A stretch of 40,466 nucleotides of DNA from Solirubrobacterales bacterium 70-9 (lineage in GTDB: Bacteria > Pseudomonadota > Alphaproteobacteria > Acetobacterales > Acetobacteraceae), in the NCBI GenBank assembly GCA_903970625.1, contig CAJCJG010000153.1:1-40466 (forward strand), given 5' to 3'. A program made the position numbers and the translations under genes. Below, one piece after another: positions 16,295 to 23,255 of this stretch (positions within the stretch are counted from its first letter, which is position 1; the number at the start of each line of letters is the position of its first letter). Below the pieces are notes generated by a model. It was not told where the DNA came from. It saw only the letters and a list, made by a program, of their open reading frames with translations, and ran no database searches.

Positions 16295-17133
16295 TCCGGC
16301 CCCTGCCCGTCTTGCTCCCGGCGCTGCCGGACGAGCTGTTGTCGTCGTGGCTCGGCCGTCACGCGGCCTTCTATCGCGTCAGCGGCGGGCGACTGCTCCG
16401 GCATTGTGGCGTAGACGCCGGGTCGACGCGGAGCCTTGATCTCGCTTTGTCCGCTCATGACCAACGCCAAATCGCTCGCACGTTCCGCACTGACCCCCGG
16501 GTCCTCCGGCGGATGACGCAGTCGCGTGGACGCCGCCGTCCGGCCCTCCTGATCGCGACGGATCGGCCCATGCAGGTCTGCGGACGTTGCGTCATCCGCC
16601 ACGATGCCGCGCCCGAGACTCGAGGCGCCCGGTTGCGCAGCTGGATGGAGGGCTGGCGTGTAAGCTGCCCCGTGTGTGGCGCCCGCTTGGACGATTGTCG
16701 GCCGATGAACATGCTCAACAGGGCGAACCCGGCCGATCCGCTGCTTGCGAGGGTTGCCGAACATGCCGCCGAAGGTGAGATGATCCTGGAGGAGGCCGTC
16801 CGCCGAGACCCGCCGGGTGGTTCAGCCATCACGTTGATGCGGAGCCTGCTGCTGCCACGAGCACATCCATGGCAAGCATCCCCGACGGCGGATATCCCAC
16901 GTCTGCTGAACGTGGTCATACCCGGATTTGACGACTTCCTTCGCGACACCAGCCCAGGCTTCCGCCGGCCTGGCACCCTCCTCCTGCCGATGAGCGTCCG
17001 CATCCCCGTATTGGCCGGAGTGGCCCGCGTGGCGCGTCGGCCGTCCCACTGGACCGAGCGTCTGCTCTCCACCGTGGGCGACAGCGCCCGGCCAGGGTTG
17101 GCGGCCTGCTTCAGGGCACTCGGCGAGAGCTGA
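16291..17133 (+). CDS. tniQ: TniQ-family target-selection protein
   Basis: 280 residues from TTG 16291, overlapping the tniB stop (TTGA). The N-terminal TniQ domain is clear: LPVLLPALPDELLSSWLGRHAAFY, then the zinc-binding pairs CGRCVIRH (about residue 97) and CPVCGARL (about 127). The C-terminal half (RNLLPRA-like region onward) is less typical. TniQ proteins couple the transposition machinery to a target-site protein or RNA guide; no such partner gene is seen inside this element. An ATG at 16275 is in another frame, so the rare TTG start is required. Confidence 0.9.
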   Translation: MIRPLPVLLPALPDELLSSWLGRHAAFYRVSGGRLLRHCGVDAGSTRSLDLALSAHDQRQIARTFRTDPRVLRRMTQSRGRRRPALLIATDRPMQVCGRCVIRHDAAPETRGARLRSWMEGWRVSCPVCGARLDDCRPMNMLNRANPADPLLARVAEHAAEGEMILEEAVRRDPPGGSAITLMRSLLLPRAHPWQASPTADIPRLLNVVIPGFDDFLRDTSPGFRRPGTLLLPMSVRIPVLAGVARVARRPSHWTERLLSTVGDSARPGLAACFRALGES

Positions 17134-17174
17134 CCAGATCCCCAGGGCCGGCGGACAGCCCGCGGTGAGAGCGC

Positions 17175-17278
17175 GATATTCTCACTTTCTGCGGCAGGAT
17201 GTGAGAATATCCGAACCCGATATTCTCATTCCAAACGGTAGGAATGGGCGCAGAAGGGGATATTATCCATCCAAACGG
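17175..17278 (-). repeat. Right-end transposase-binding repeat array
   Basis: Copies of the left-end motif in inverted orientation at 17175-17194, 17219-17238 (minus strand CCGTTTGGAATGAGAATATC) and 17259-17278, plus one half-copy in the opposite direction at 17201-17211. The first and the opposed copy form a perfect 11-bp inverted pair, GATATTCTCAC (17175-17185) with GTGAGAATATC (17201-17211), just downstream of tniQ. Confidence 0.75.
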
Positions 17279-17308
17279 CAGCGCGACACCGGTATCGGGG
17301 TAAGCGCC

Positions 17309-17600
17309 ATGGCTGCGGAAATCTATCGTGATCCCGATCTCGAATGGCTGGACCATGTACCCCCGGTGGGCCTCGTGGTCGCGCCGACGCTCCTCAAGGA
17401 ATTGGGGTTATTGCCGCTCAGGCAAACGCCAATCGACACCGGCCAGGTTGCCGAGATTATCGGCTCGGAGCTTTCCAAGCCGGCTCTCACTGATCCCTGG
17501 GTCTTCTTCGAACAGGTTCTGGGCTGGGAAGTGCGCCACGTCGCTGGCGCGCCCGGCGGTCCTGCGATTCCGGACGAACTGCTCGTGGCGCTCCCAGACA
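17309..17600 (+). pseudogene. 5' stub of a large methyltransferase-like gene
   Basis: From ATG 17309 about 97 residues read as a natural N-terminus: EIYRDPDLEWLDHVPP, LVVAPTLLKELGLLPLRQTP, PWVFFEQVLGWEVRHVAGAPGGP and LVALPD. These blocks resemble the start of the very large (over 1000 residue) adenine-methyltransferase/Eco57I-like proteins of bacterial defence loci, from memory. At about 17600 the homology stops and the frame runs on into antisense of the next gene until 18133. Only the stub is present. The transposon end lies 20 bp upstream of the ATG, so its original promoter has also been separated. Confidence 0.6.
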
Positions 17601-17606
17601 CCGTGC
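17598..17606. other. Recombination junction between island and resident DNA
   Basis: Left of this point the plus strand encodes the methyltransferase-like stub (up to ALPD). Right of it the minus strand encodes the N-terminal 135 or so residues of an Ldh-family protein (up to AEAIARHG). Both genes lose their 3' ends here, so the two 5' parts were joined tail to tail by a deletion or by imprecise insertion of the island. No direct repeat or attachment-site core is evident at the join. Confidence 0.65.
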
Positions 17607-18013
17607 CGTGCGATGGCCTCGGCATAGGCGCCGACCCGGCCCGAATGGCCCATGCGGCGGCCGGTGACGAAGCCGACGCCCGCCGCGTTGGCCAGCCGCA
17701 CCGCTTCCTCGGCCATCGCCATGCCGACCACCTGCCCGAACCCCAGATTGCCGTCCACCGCCGCCCGGCCCGGGGCGAAGCGGTCGATGGTCGGCACGGC
17801 GGCCGGCAGCGTCGCGCCGGCCGCCACGTCGTCAAGATATTGCGGCACCCGCATGACCCCATGCGAGCGCAGGCCCATCGCGTCGGCTTCCAACAAATGA
17901 TCGACGACGATTTGCGCGTGGCCGGGCGTGGCGCCGGCGGCCGTCAGCAGCGCACGGCCGAACCCAGCCAGCGTCGCTCTCGGAACCTGCGCGCCGTGTT
18001 GCTCCGGCCTCAT
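17604..18013 (-). pseudogene. Truncated Ldh/malate-lactate dehydrogenase-family gene (5' part)
   Basis: From ATG 18013 about 135 residues match the N-terminus of the NAD(P)-dependent Ldh2/MDH/YlbC family: LEADAMGLRSHGVMRVPQYL, AAVDGNLGFGQVVGMAMAEEAV and GRRMGHSGRVGAYAEAIARHG. Full-length members have about 340 residues and carry the catalytic His in the region retained here, but the NAD-binding part is lost. The frame continues to 17408 through unrelated antisense sequence. The start overlaps the SMP-30 gene stop (ATGA), so the two formed an operon. Family members include sulfolactate and ureidoglycolate dehydrogenases; the substrate cannot be told. Confidence 0.75.
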
Positions 18014-18882
18014 CCCGCGAACACCGCGTCGGGCAGGCCGGGCACGTCCACCGCGATGGCGAACAGACCGCCGGCCAGCGGCTGCGCTTGCAAATCGGCT
18101 TCGGACAGGCCCCAGCGGCAGGACGTGCAATAGAGCGTACGCAGGTCGGCGCCGCCGAAGGCCACGCAGGTCGGCCGCTGCACCGGCAGGCGGATCGTGC
18201 GGTCGCACCGTCCGGACGGGTCGTAGCGGCAGATTTTCCACCCGTCCGGCTGGGTCAGCCAGTAGCCGCCGTCGGCATCGACCGCAGCGCCGTCCGGCGC
18301 GCCCTCGCCTTCGGCCAGTTGCACGAACACGCGCCGATTGCGGATGGTCCCGTCGTCACGGTCGAAACGCCATGCCCAGACCGTCCGCGCCGCACTGTCG
18401 CCGTAGTAGAGCACGTCGCTGTCCGGGCCGAAGGCCAGCGCGTTGGAGGCGGTAATCCCCTCGACCAGCCGGCGGCAGGACAAATCCGGGTCCAGCCGGT
18501 ACAGGCCGCCGGTCGGTCGCGTCTCCGGATCGTGGAGGCTGCCGGCCCAGAACCGGCCCTGGCGATCGGGCCGGCCGTCGTTGAAGCGGTTCTCCGAAAG
18601 TCCGGCCTCGGGTTCCGCGAGAAGCGTGAACGTACCGCGGGCGGGGTCGAAGCCGTAGAATCCGTGCCGCATGGCCACCACAAGCCCGCCGGCCTGTCGC
18701 AGCGCGAACGAGCCGACATCGTACGGCGTCGGCCACGTCCGGTTGGCTCCTGCGGAGGGATCGAAACAGTGGATCTGCCGGCCCTTGATGTCGAGCCACC
18801 ACAGCATTTGCCCGACCGGATCCCACAGCGCGCCCTCGCCCAGCAGCGACGCAGCGGGCAGAACGCACTCGACAGTGCGCAT
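18010..18882 (-). CDS. SMP-30/gluconolactonase-family lactonase
   Basis: 290 residues, six-bladed beta-propeller hydrolase of the SMP-30/regucalcin/LRE family. Metal-site motifs are visible: LGEGALWDP (first Glu ligand), SENRFNDGRPDRQGRFWAGS (Asn ligand), SNALAFGPDSDVLYYGDS and EGAPDGAAVDADGGYWL (Asp ligand). Such enzymes open sugar-acid lactones. The ATG at 18882 has GGGGAGAGG ahead, while the frame extends to 18924. It is coupled to the truncated Ldh-family gene downstream. In a sulfur locus it could act on a sulfo-sugar lactone, but the family is broad and this is speculation. Confidence 0.85.
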   Translation of the reverse strand: MRTVECVLPAASLLGEGALWDPVGQMLWWLDIKGRQIHCFDPSAGANRTWPTPYDVGSFALRQAGGLVVAMRHGFYGFDPARGTFTLLAEPEAGLSENRFNDGRPDRQGRFWAGSLHDPETRPTGGLYRLDPDLSCRRLVEGITASNALAFGPDSDVLYYGDSAARTVWAWRFDRDDGTIRNRRVFVQLAEGEGAPDGAAVDADGGYWLTQPDGWKICRYDPSGRCDRTIRLPVQRPTCVAFGGADLRTLYCTSCRWGLSEADLQAQPLAGGLFAIAVDVPGLPDAVFAG

Positions 18883-19010
18883 GGACGTTGCCTCTCCCCA
18901 GTTGGCCGATGCGCACCGAAGCATTGGCGGCGCCCATCCAATCGTTTGGATTTTCCTACCGCGGGCCGCGCGGGAGCGTCAACGGTGCTGCGACCGGTAC
19001 GCCGAACGCA

Positions 19011-19721
19011 TCATGTCGCTGCGCAGCAGCCCGACCGCGCTGCAACCTCGTCGAAACCGCAGATTTGCGAGAAGCGCGCGTCGGGGGCGTTCGCATCGCG
19101 GATCACCTGCACGACACTCAATCCAGCCGACCGAGCCGCCAGAAGTTCGCTCGGGGTGTCGGAGAAGACGCAGATGTCGTGAGGCGCAAGACGCAGGGCC
19201 GCCGCGATCGCGGCATAGGAGGTTGCAGATGTTTTCAAACCGGCGGCGAGGTCGAAATGCCGGCCGAACAGGCCCGACAAGTCGCCTTCCGGGCAGTGGC
19301 GAAAGAATTGCGCCTGCCAATGGGCCGAGCCGGATGCGAACGCGTACGGATGCACGCCGGCCGCCCGCCAGCGGCGCAACGCCGCAAGGGCATCGGGATA
19401 GATGTGGCCTTGCAGCGCGCCGTCGCCGCAGGCTTCGTCCCACATGAAGCCCTGGATATCCTGCAACGCCGGCACGTCGCGGCCCTCCTCCAGCCAGCGC
19501 AGCAGCACCGCCGTCAGCGGCTCGGCAGTACCGGCGAGGCCGCGGAGTTTTGTAAGCGCATACTCCAGCGCGGGCTCTCCGGCATGCTGCGCGAGGAACT
19601 TCGGCAGGCGCTGCCGCGCGTAGCATGTGACGGTCGACAGCAAAAAGGATCGCGAACTGATCGCGCCCTCGATATTAACCAGGACGACCCGCGCGTCGAT
19701 GCCGGCGGGGAAAAGCGACAT
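19011..19721 (-). CDS. mtnC: MtnC-like enolase-phosphatase homologue with catalytic Asp replaced
   Basis: 236 residues of the HAD superfamily, closest in pattern to acireductone synthase (MtnC) of the methionine salvage pathway: VVLVNIEGAISSRSFLL (12-28), YARQRLPKFL, FMWDEACGDGALQGHIYPD, PYAFASGSAHWQAQFF (HAD motif II Ser), FDLAAGLKTSATSY (Lys) and CVFSDTPSELLAARSAG (motif III/IV Asp). In MtnC the first motif is D-x-E-G-T; here it is N16-I-E18-G-A20, codon AAT, so the nucleophile that forms the phospho-aspartate is missing and the following Thr is Ala. The enzyme is probably inactive as a phosphatase or has a changed role. Its ATG overlaps the stop of the carbonic-anhydrase-like gene (TGATG), so the two are co-translated. 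Confidence 0.8.
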   Translation of the reverse strand: MSLFPAGIDARVVLVNIEGAISSRSFLLSTVTCYARQRLPKFLAQHAGEPALEYALTKLRGLAGTAEPLTAVLLRWLEEGRDVPALQDIQGFMWDEACGDGALQGHIYPDALAALRRWRAAGVHPYAFASGSAHWQAQFFRHCPEGDLSGLFGRHFDLAAGLKTSATSYAAIAAALRLAPHDICVFSDTPSELLAARSAGLSVVQVIRDANAPDARFSQICGFDEVAARSGCCAAT

Positions 19722-20302
19722 CAGTCGGCGCGGCCCAGGCGTGTCGCTTCGTCCACCTCCTGGAGTCGGCCGCTGCGCACGTCGTAGATGTAGCCGTAGA
19801 TTGGAATGCTGTGGGGCACGAGGGGATGGGAGCGGATGCGCGCCACGTCCGCCGCGACGCTGCCGGCAAGATCGTCGAAGGTGAGCCACTTCACGAAATG
19901 GCCATGAACCGAGCCGGGACCCTGGCCATGATCGTGCCAGCCTTGCGCGTCGATGCTCGCGGTCTCCAGACTTTTGTCGAGCAGCCCGGCGATCACGTCG
20001 TCGGTGAACAACTGCATGCCGCAATCGGTGTGGTGGATGACGAACCACTCGCGGGTGCCCAGCAGTTTGTACGAGATCACGAGCGAGCGGATCGCATCGT
20101 CGCTGGCCCGGCCACCGGCGTTGCGGATCACGTGCGCATCGCCTTCGGCCAGACCCGCATACTTTGCCGGGTCCAGGCGAGCGTCCATGCAGGTCAGGAT
20201 CGCGAACCGCCGCCCCGGCGGCAGCGGCAATTTTGCCTTGTCGCCGAAATCGCTGGCGTAGGCGGTGTTGGCCGCCAGGACCTCGTTCAGCACCGTGCTC
20301 AT
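19721..20302 (-). CDS. Beta-carbonic-anhydrase-fold protein (carbonic anhydrase or COS hydrolase)
   Basis: 193 residues, beta-class carbonic anhydrase with zinc ligands C38 (in CMDAR, with D40 and R42) and H91-x2-C94 (HHTDCG). The short form, with [18 protein letters not shown], is of the clade that includes carbonyl sulfide hydrolase and CS2 hydrolase as well as ordinary carbonic anhydrases. Given the organosulfur neighbourhood, COS hydrolysis is a reasonable alternative to CO2 hydration; the sequence alone does not decide. AGGGAGAA precedes the ATG, and an AT-rich promoter region lies about 110 bp upstream. Co-translated with the MtnC-like gene. Confidence 0.85.
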   Translation of the reverse strand: MSTVLNEVLAANTAYASDFGDKAKLPLPPGRRFAILTCMDARLDPAKYAGLAEGDAHVIRNAGGRASDDAIRSLVISYKLLGTREWFVIHHTDCGMQLFTDDVIAGLLDKSLETASIDAQGWHDHGQGPGSVHGHFVKWLTFDDLAGSVAADVARIRSHPLVPHSIPIYGYIYDVRSGRLQEVDEATRLGRAD

Positions 20303-20409
20303 CGTTCGTTCTCCCTGTCCAACGTTGTGGGCTCGCCGATTGGCAACGTCCGCGCTCTATCCCGGCAGCCCGGCGCGCTTCGCCATTATGCGAGACATTT
20401 ACGTCGTTC

Positions 20410-20437
20410 AAAATATATCACATTATAAATTCGTCAA
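20410..20437 (-). promoter_or_regulatory. Probable promoter for the carbonic-anhydrase/MtnC-like genes
   Basis: In a conspicuously AT-rich block (about 20395-20455) the minus strand has TTGACG (20437-20432), a 16-bp spacer and TATTTT (20415-20410), pointing toward the gene starting at 20302. The leader would be about 100 nt. No obvious operator repeat. Confidence 0.45.
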
Positions 20438-20574
20438 ATAAAAAAACTTTTCCGTCCCACATTGGGGGTTCGAGCCAGGGCGCAGTTTGCCGGGCGGGAG
20501 GCTACGCGGTGCGCGGCGATTGCCGGGCCGGCCGCCGCTTCGCGTCCCTTTGCCCCGACCCATCGCGGACGGGA

Positions 20575-22236
20575 TCAATCGGCCCGCCAAAACTCCGCCC
20601 AGCGCGGACTGTAGCCGGAGTGGCCGGTCAGCACGTCGCCATGCAGCCAGGTCGGCACTACGGCGGCTTCGGCGCGAAAGAACAGCGGCAGCGCCGGCAA
20701 CTGCTCGGCATAGATGCGCTGCATGTCGGCCGAAATCCGCTTCTGCGCCGCCGGGTCCAGTTCGGTCTCCAGCGCCGCGATGTCGGCGTCCATCGCCGGA
20801 TCGGCGAAACCCATGTTGTTGCCGCCGATCCAGCCGTTTGCCTCGCTCGGGATCATTGTGCTGGCCAGCGAACTGCGCAGCGATCCGCCGACCTCGCCGA
20901 TATAGGTGTACATCGCCATCCCGCTGTACTCGCGTTTGCGGAGGGTTTCGCCGAACAGCGTCCGGGCAGGCTCGTTCTTGATGACGACATCGACTCCGAC
21001 GGCGCGCCATTCGCTTTGCAGCACCTGCTGCACCAGTTCTCGCTGCCGGTTGCCGGCCGTGGTCGTGAACACCAGCGAGAGCCGGTCGCCCGCGCCGTTG
21101 CGGCAGATGCCGTCGTCGCCCGGCAGCCAGCCCGCCTGCGCGAGCAGCGCCCGCGCGCGATCCGGGTCGTAGCCGTAGGTCGGCACGTCGCCGCTGTAGT
21201 TCGGCTCCAGCTTGTTCACCCACGTCGCCGCGACCGGCTGCAACCCCTCGAACAGCTTTGTGTTGATCGCTGCCCGGTCGATCGCGAGCAGCAACGCCCG
21301 ACGCACTCGCACATCGGCGAGGATCGGATTGGCAAGATTGAGGTTGATGTGCTCGTAGCCGAGGCTGGGGCGGAACAGATAGGTGAACCGCTCGGGTGAC
21401 TGGCGGCGCAGTGCCAGCACCTGATCGAGCGTCAGGCCGACATTTTCGGCCGCCATGTCCACGTCGCCGGACAGCAGGTTGGCTTGCAGCGAGGCGGTGT
21501 TCTCAATGGTGCGGATGACGATTTGCCGGATCGCGGGCGCCGGCGCACCCCAATGGGGATTGCGCTCCAGCACGATCCTTTCGCCCAGGCGATATTCGGT
21601 GACGATGTACGGGCCGTCGTAAAGTCCTGGCTCGGTCGGCCGCTCGGCATACGCCGACTGGGACGCCCCGGCCTCGATGTGCTCCGGCAGCAACGGACCC
21701 CACTGGTTATAGTCGTACGTGGCCTGCTTCAGATGCAGCACCGCCGTGTGCTCGTCCACCACATCGACGCCGCGCACGTTCAGCCACGCGCGCGGATCGG
21801 AGAACGCGCTGTGCGGATCGATGGCCCGCGTCCAGGTGAACACGATATCGCGCGCCGTGACCGGCACGCCGTCGCCCCAGGCGAGGTTTGGCTTGAGGCG
21901 GAGCGTGACCGCAAGCCCCTGGCCGCCGGCGCCGTTGCTCTCCGGCCGCGCCAGACCGTTGTCCAGCGTCGGCACCTCCGAGCAGAGCAGGCACGCCAGT
22001 TTCCAGTCGCGGTCGAAACTGGTGACGGGCCGCTGTACGAAGCCCAGCACGTAGCCCTTGACGATTGTGGCATCGACGTATGGATGCAGGTTTGAGGGGA
22101 ACTGTGCGACCCCGATCACCAACTGGTCTCGCGCGAGCGCGGGCGTTCCCGCCAACAGGCACGGCGCGAGCAGCAAAACCGCGAGCCGCCGGCGGGCCGT
22201 GGATCGCGCGCCCTGCAACTTCCTGCCTGTGGCCAT
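20575..22236 (-). CDS. Periplasmic binding protein, oligopeptide/dipeptide type (SBP_bac_5)
   Basis: 553 residues. N-terminal signal peptide (RRRLAVLLLAPCLLAGTPALA) with cleavage after ALA. The mature protein has family 5 features: PSNLHPYVDATIVKGYVLGFV, LTLRLKPNLAWGDGVPVTARDIVFTW split over that region, GPYIVTEYRLGERIVLERNPHW and VRVRRALLLAIDRAAI. Family 5 proteins bind peptides, opines, glutathione or nickel. No matching permease or ATPase is nearby, so it is an orphan. The ATG at 22236 is preceded by AGGAGAG. It diverges from the TauD-family gene. Confidence 0.85.
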   Translation of the reverse strand: MATGRKLQGARSTARRRLAVLLLAPCLLAGTPALARDQLVIGVAQFPSNLHPYVDATIVKGYVLGFVQRPVTSFDRDWKLACLLCSEVPTLDNGLARPESNGAGGQGLAVTLRLKPNLAWGDGVPVTARDIVFTWTRAIDPHSAFSDPRAWLNVRGVDVVDEHTAVLHLKQATYDYNQWGPLLPEHIEAGASQSAYAERPTEPGLYDGPYIVTEYRLGERIVLERNPHWGAPAPAIRQIVIRTIENTASLQANLLSGDVDMAAENVGLTLDQVLALRRQSPERFTYLFRPSLGYEHINLNLANPILADVRVRRALLLAIDRAAINTKLFEGLQPVAATWVNKLEPNYSGDVPTYGYDPDRARALLAQAGWLPGDDGICRNGAGDRLSLVFTTTAGNRQRELVQQVLQSEWRAVGVDVVIKNEPARTLFGETLRKREYSGMAMYTYIGEVGGSLRSSLASTMIPSEANGWIGGNNMGFADPAMDADIAALETELDPAAQKRISADMQRIYAEQLPALPLFFRAEAAVVPTWLHGDVLTGHSGYSPRWAEFWRAD

Positions 22237-22305
22237 TCGGATCGCTCTCCTGCTATCGCCGGCGCGGCGGCCTGCAAAACGCCGGCACGACGAACGTGGC
22301 ATCTA

Positions 22306-22334
22306 TTGACGACACATCAAGGTGGAAATAAGGT
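22306..22334 (+). promoter_or_regulatory. Probable promoter of the TauD-family operon
   Basis: TTGACG (22306-22311), a 17-bp spacer and TAAGGT (22329-22334) lie about 60 bp before ATG 22396. A second possible -10, TATAGA, lies near 22355. The region is shared with the divergent binding-protein gene. Confidence 0.4.
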
Positions 22335-22395
22335 AATTACCGACCATGATCGTATAGATTCCGGGGCGGCCCGGATTGCAAGGGAAGGGACGACA

Positions 22396-23226
22396 ATGTC
22401 CTACGAGGCACTCAGGATCGAAGTGGCGAACCCTCGGATCGGGGCGTTCGTCTCGGGAGTCGATATCGCGGCGCCTTTGAGCAATCGCGAGGTCAGCGAA
22501 CTGCATCAGGCGCTGGCCGACTATCAGGTGCTGTTCTTCCGCGACCAGCATTTCACGCTCGACAGCCAGAAGGCGTTCGGTCGCCTGTTCGGCGAATTGC
22601 ATATCCATCCCAACACGCCGGGGCCGGAGGGGCATCCGGAGATCCTGCCGATCCACGCGGACGCCTCCTCGAAAGAGATTGCCGGCGAACACTGGCACTC
22701 CGACGTGTCCTGCGACCCCGAACCGCCGCTGGGCAGCGTCCTGCATCTGCACACCGTCCCGCCCAACGGCGCGGGCGACACGCTGTTTGCCAGCATGTAC
22801 GCGGCCTACGACGCGCTGTCGCCCCGGCTGAAGACCTACCTTGAGGGATTGACCGCGCTGCACGCCGGCGAGCGCAACTATCGCCGCAACAACCGGCTGC
22901 GCGGCATCGACGAGCGCGGCCGCGTCTTTCCATGGGCCAACCACCCGGTAGTCCGCACCCATCCGGTGACGAAGCGCAAGGCCCTGTATGTCAATCGCGT
23001 CTTCACCTACCGGATCAACGAAGTCTCGGAAGACGAGAGCGAGGCGATCCTCGGCTATCTCTACCGACACGCCGAACGGCCCGAGTTCCAGGTGCGGTTC
23101 CAATGGAAGCCGAACTCCGTCGCCTTCTGGGACAATCGTGCCGTCCAGCACCTCGCCGTCTGGGACTACTTCCCGCAGGTTCGCTCGGGCAACCGCGTGA
23201 CCATCAAGGGCGACCGGCCTTATTGA
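22396..23226 (+). CDS. TauD/TfdA-family Fe(II)/2-oxoglutarate dioxygenase
   Basis: 276 residues. Iron ligands are visible as H101-x-D103 in HWHSDVS and H252 in AVQHLAVWDY; a conserved Arg for 2-oxoglutarate follows in SGNRVTIKGDRPY. The N-terminus (IGAFVSGVDIAAPLSNREV) and DYQVLFFRDQ are typical of taurine dioxygenase relatives, which release sulfite from taurine or cleave alkyl sulfates. The ATG has GGGAAGGGA upstream. It heads a plus-strand operon with an FAD protein, an LLM monooxygenase and an acyl-CoA-dehydrogenase-type flavoprotein, all consistent with organosulfur use. The exact substrate is not known. Confidence 0.9.
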   Translation: MSYEALRIEVANPRIGAFVSGVDIAAPLSNREVSELHQALADYQVLFFRDQHFTLDSQKAFGRLFGELHIHPNTPGPEGHPEILPIHADASSKEIAGEHWHSDVSCDPEPPLGSVLHLHTVPPNGAGDTLFASMYAAYDALSPRLKTYLEGLTALHAGERNYRRNNRLRGIDERGRVFPWANHPVVRTHPVTKRKALYVNRVFTYRINEVSEDESEAILGYLYRHAERPEFQVRFQWKPNSVAFWDNRAVQHLAVWDYFPQVRSGNRVTIKGDRPY

Positions 23227-23255
23227 AAACCGGCCACACGCAAAGGACGCCGAGG

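Larger units (their letters stand above)
13634..17288 (+). mobile_element. Minimal Tn7/Tn5053-like transposon carrying tniA-tniB-tniQ
   Basis: The outer ends match as inverted repeats: left TGTCGCCCTGTCGCTTGGAG (from 13634) and right, read inward from 17288 on the minus strand, TGTCGCGCTGCCGTTTGGAT. Both begin TGT, as in TniA/TnsB-type elements. Inside each end are several copies of a transposase-binding motif (consensus about CCGTTTGGAATGAGAATAT). The only genes are tniA, tniB and tniQ; no resolvase and no cargo. The flanking five bases are ACGGC (13629-13633) and CCGGT (17289-17293); only CGG agrees, so a clean 5-bp target duplication is not visible. That could mean later recombination or ends misplaced by a few bases. 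Confidence 0.75.

Noticed and set aside
17175-17211. Inverted pair after tniQ considered as an intrinsic terminator
   Set aside because: It has an AT-rich stem with a 15-base loop and no T-tract, and both halves match the transposase-binding motif, so it is better explained as transposon end sites.
18088-19182. A 364-codon plus-strand ORF opposite the SMP-30-like gene
   Set aside because: Antisense shadow; the lactonase motifs lie on the minus strand.
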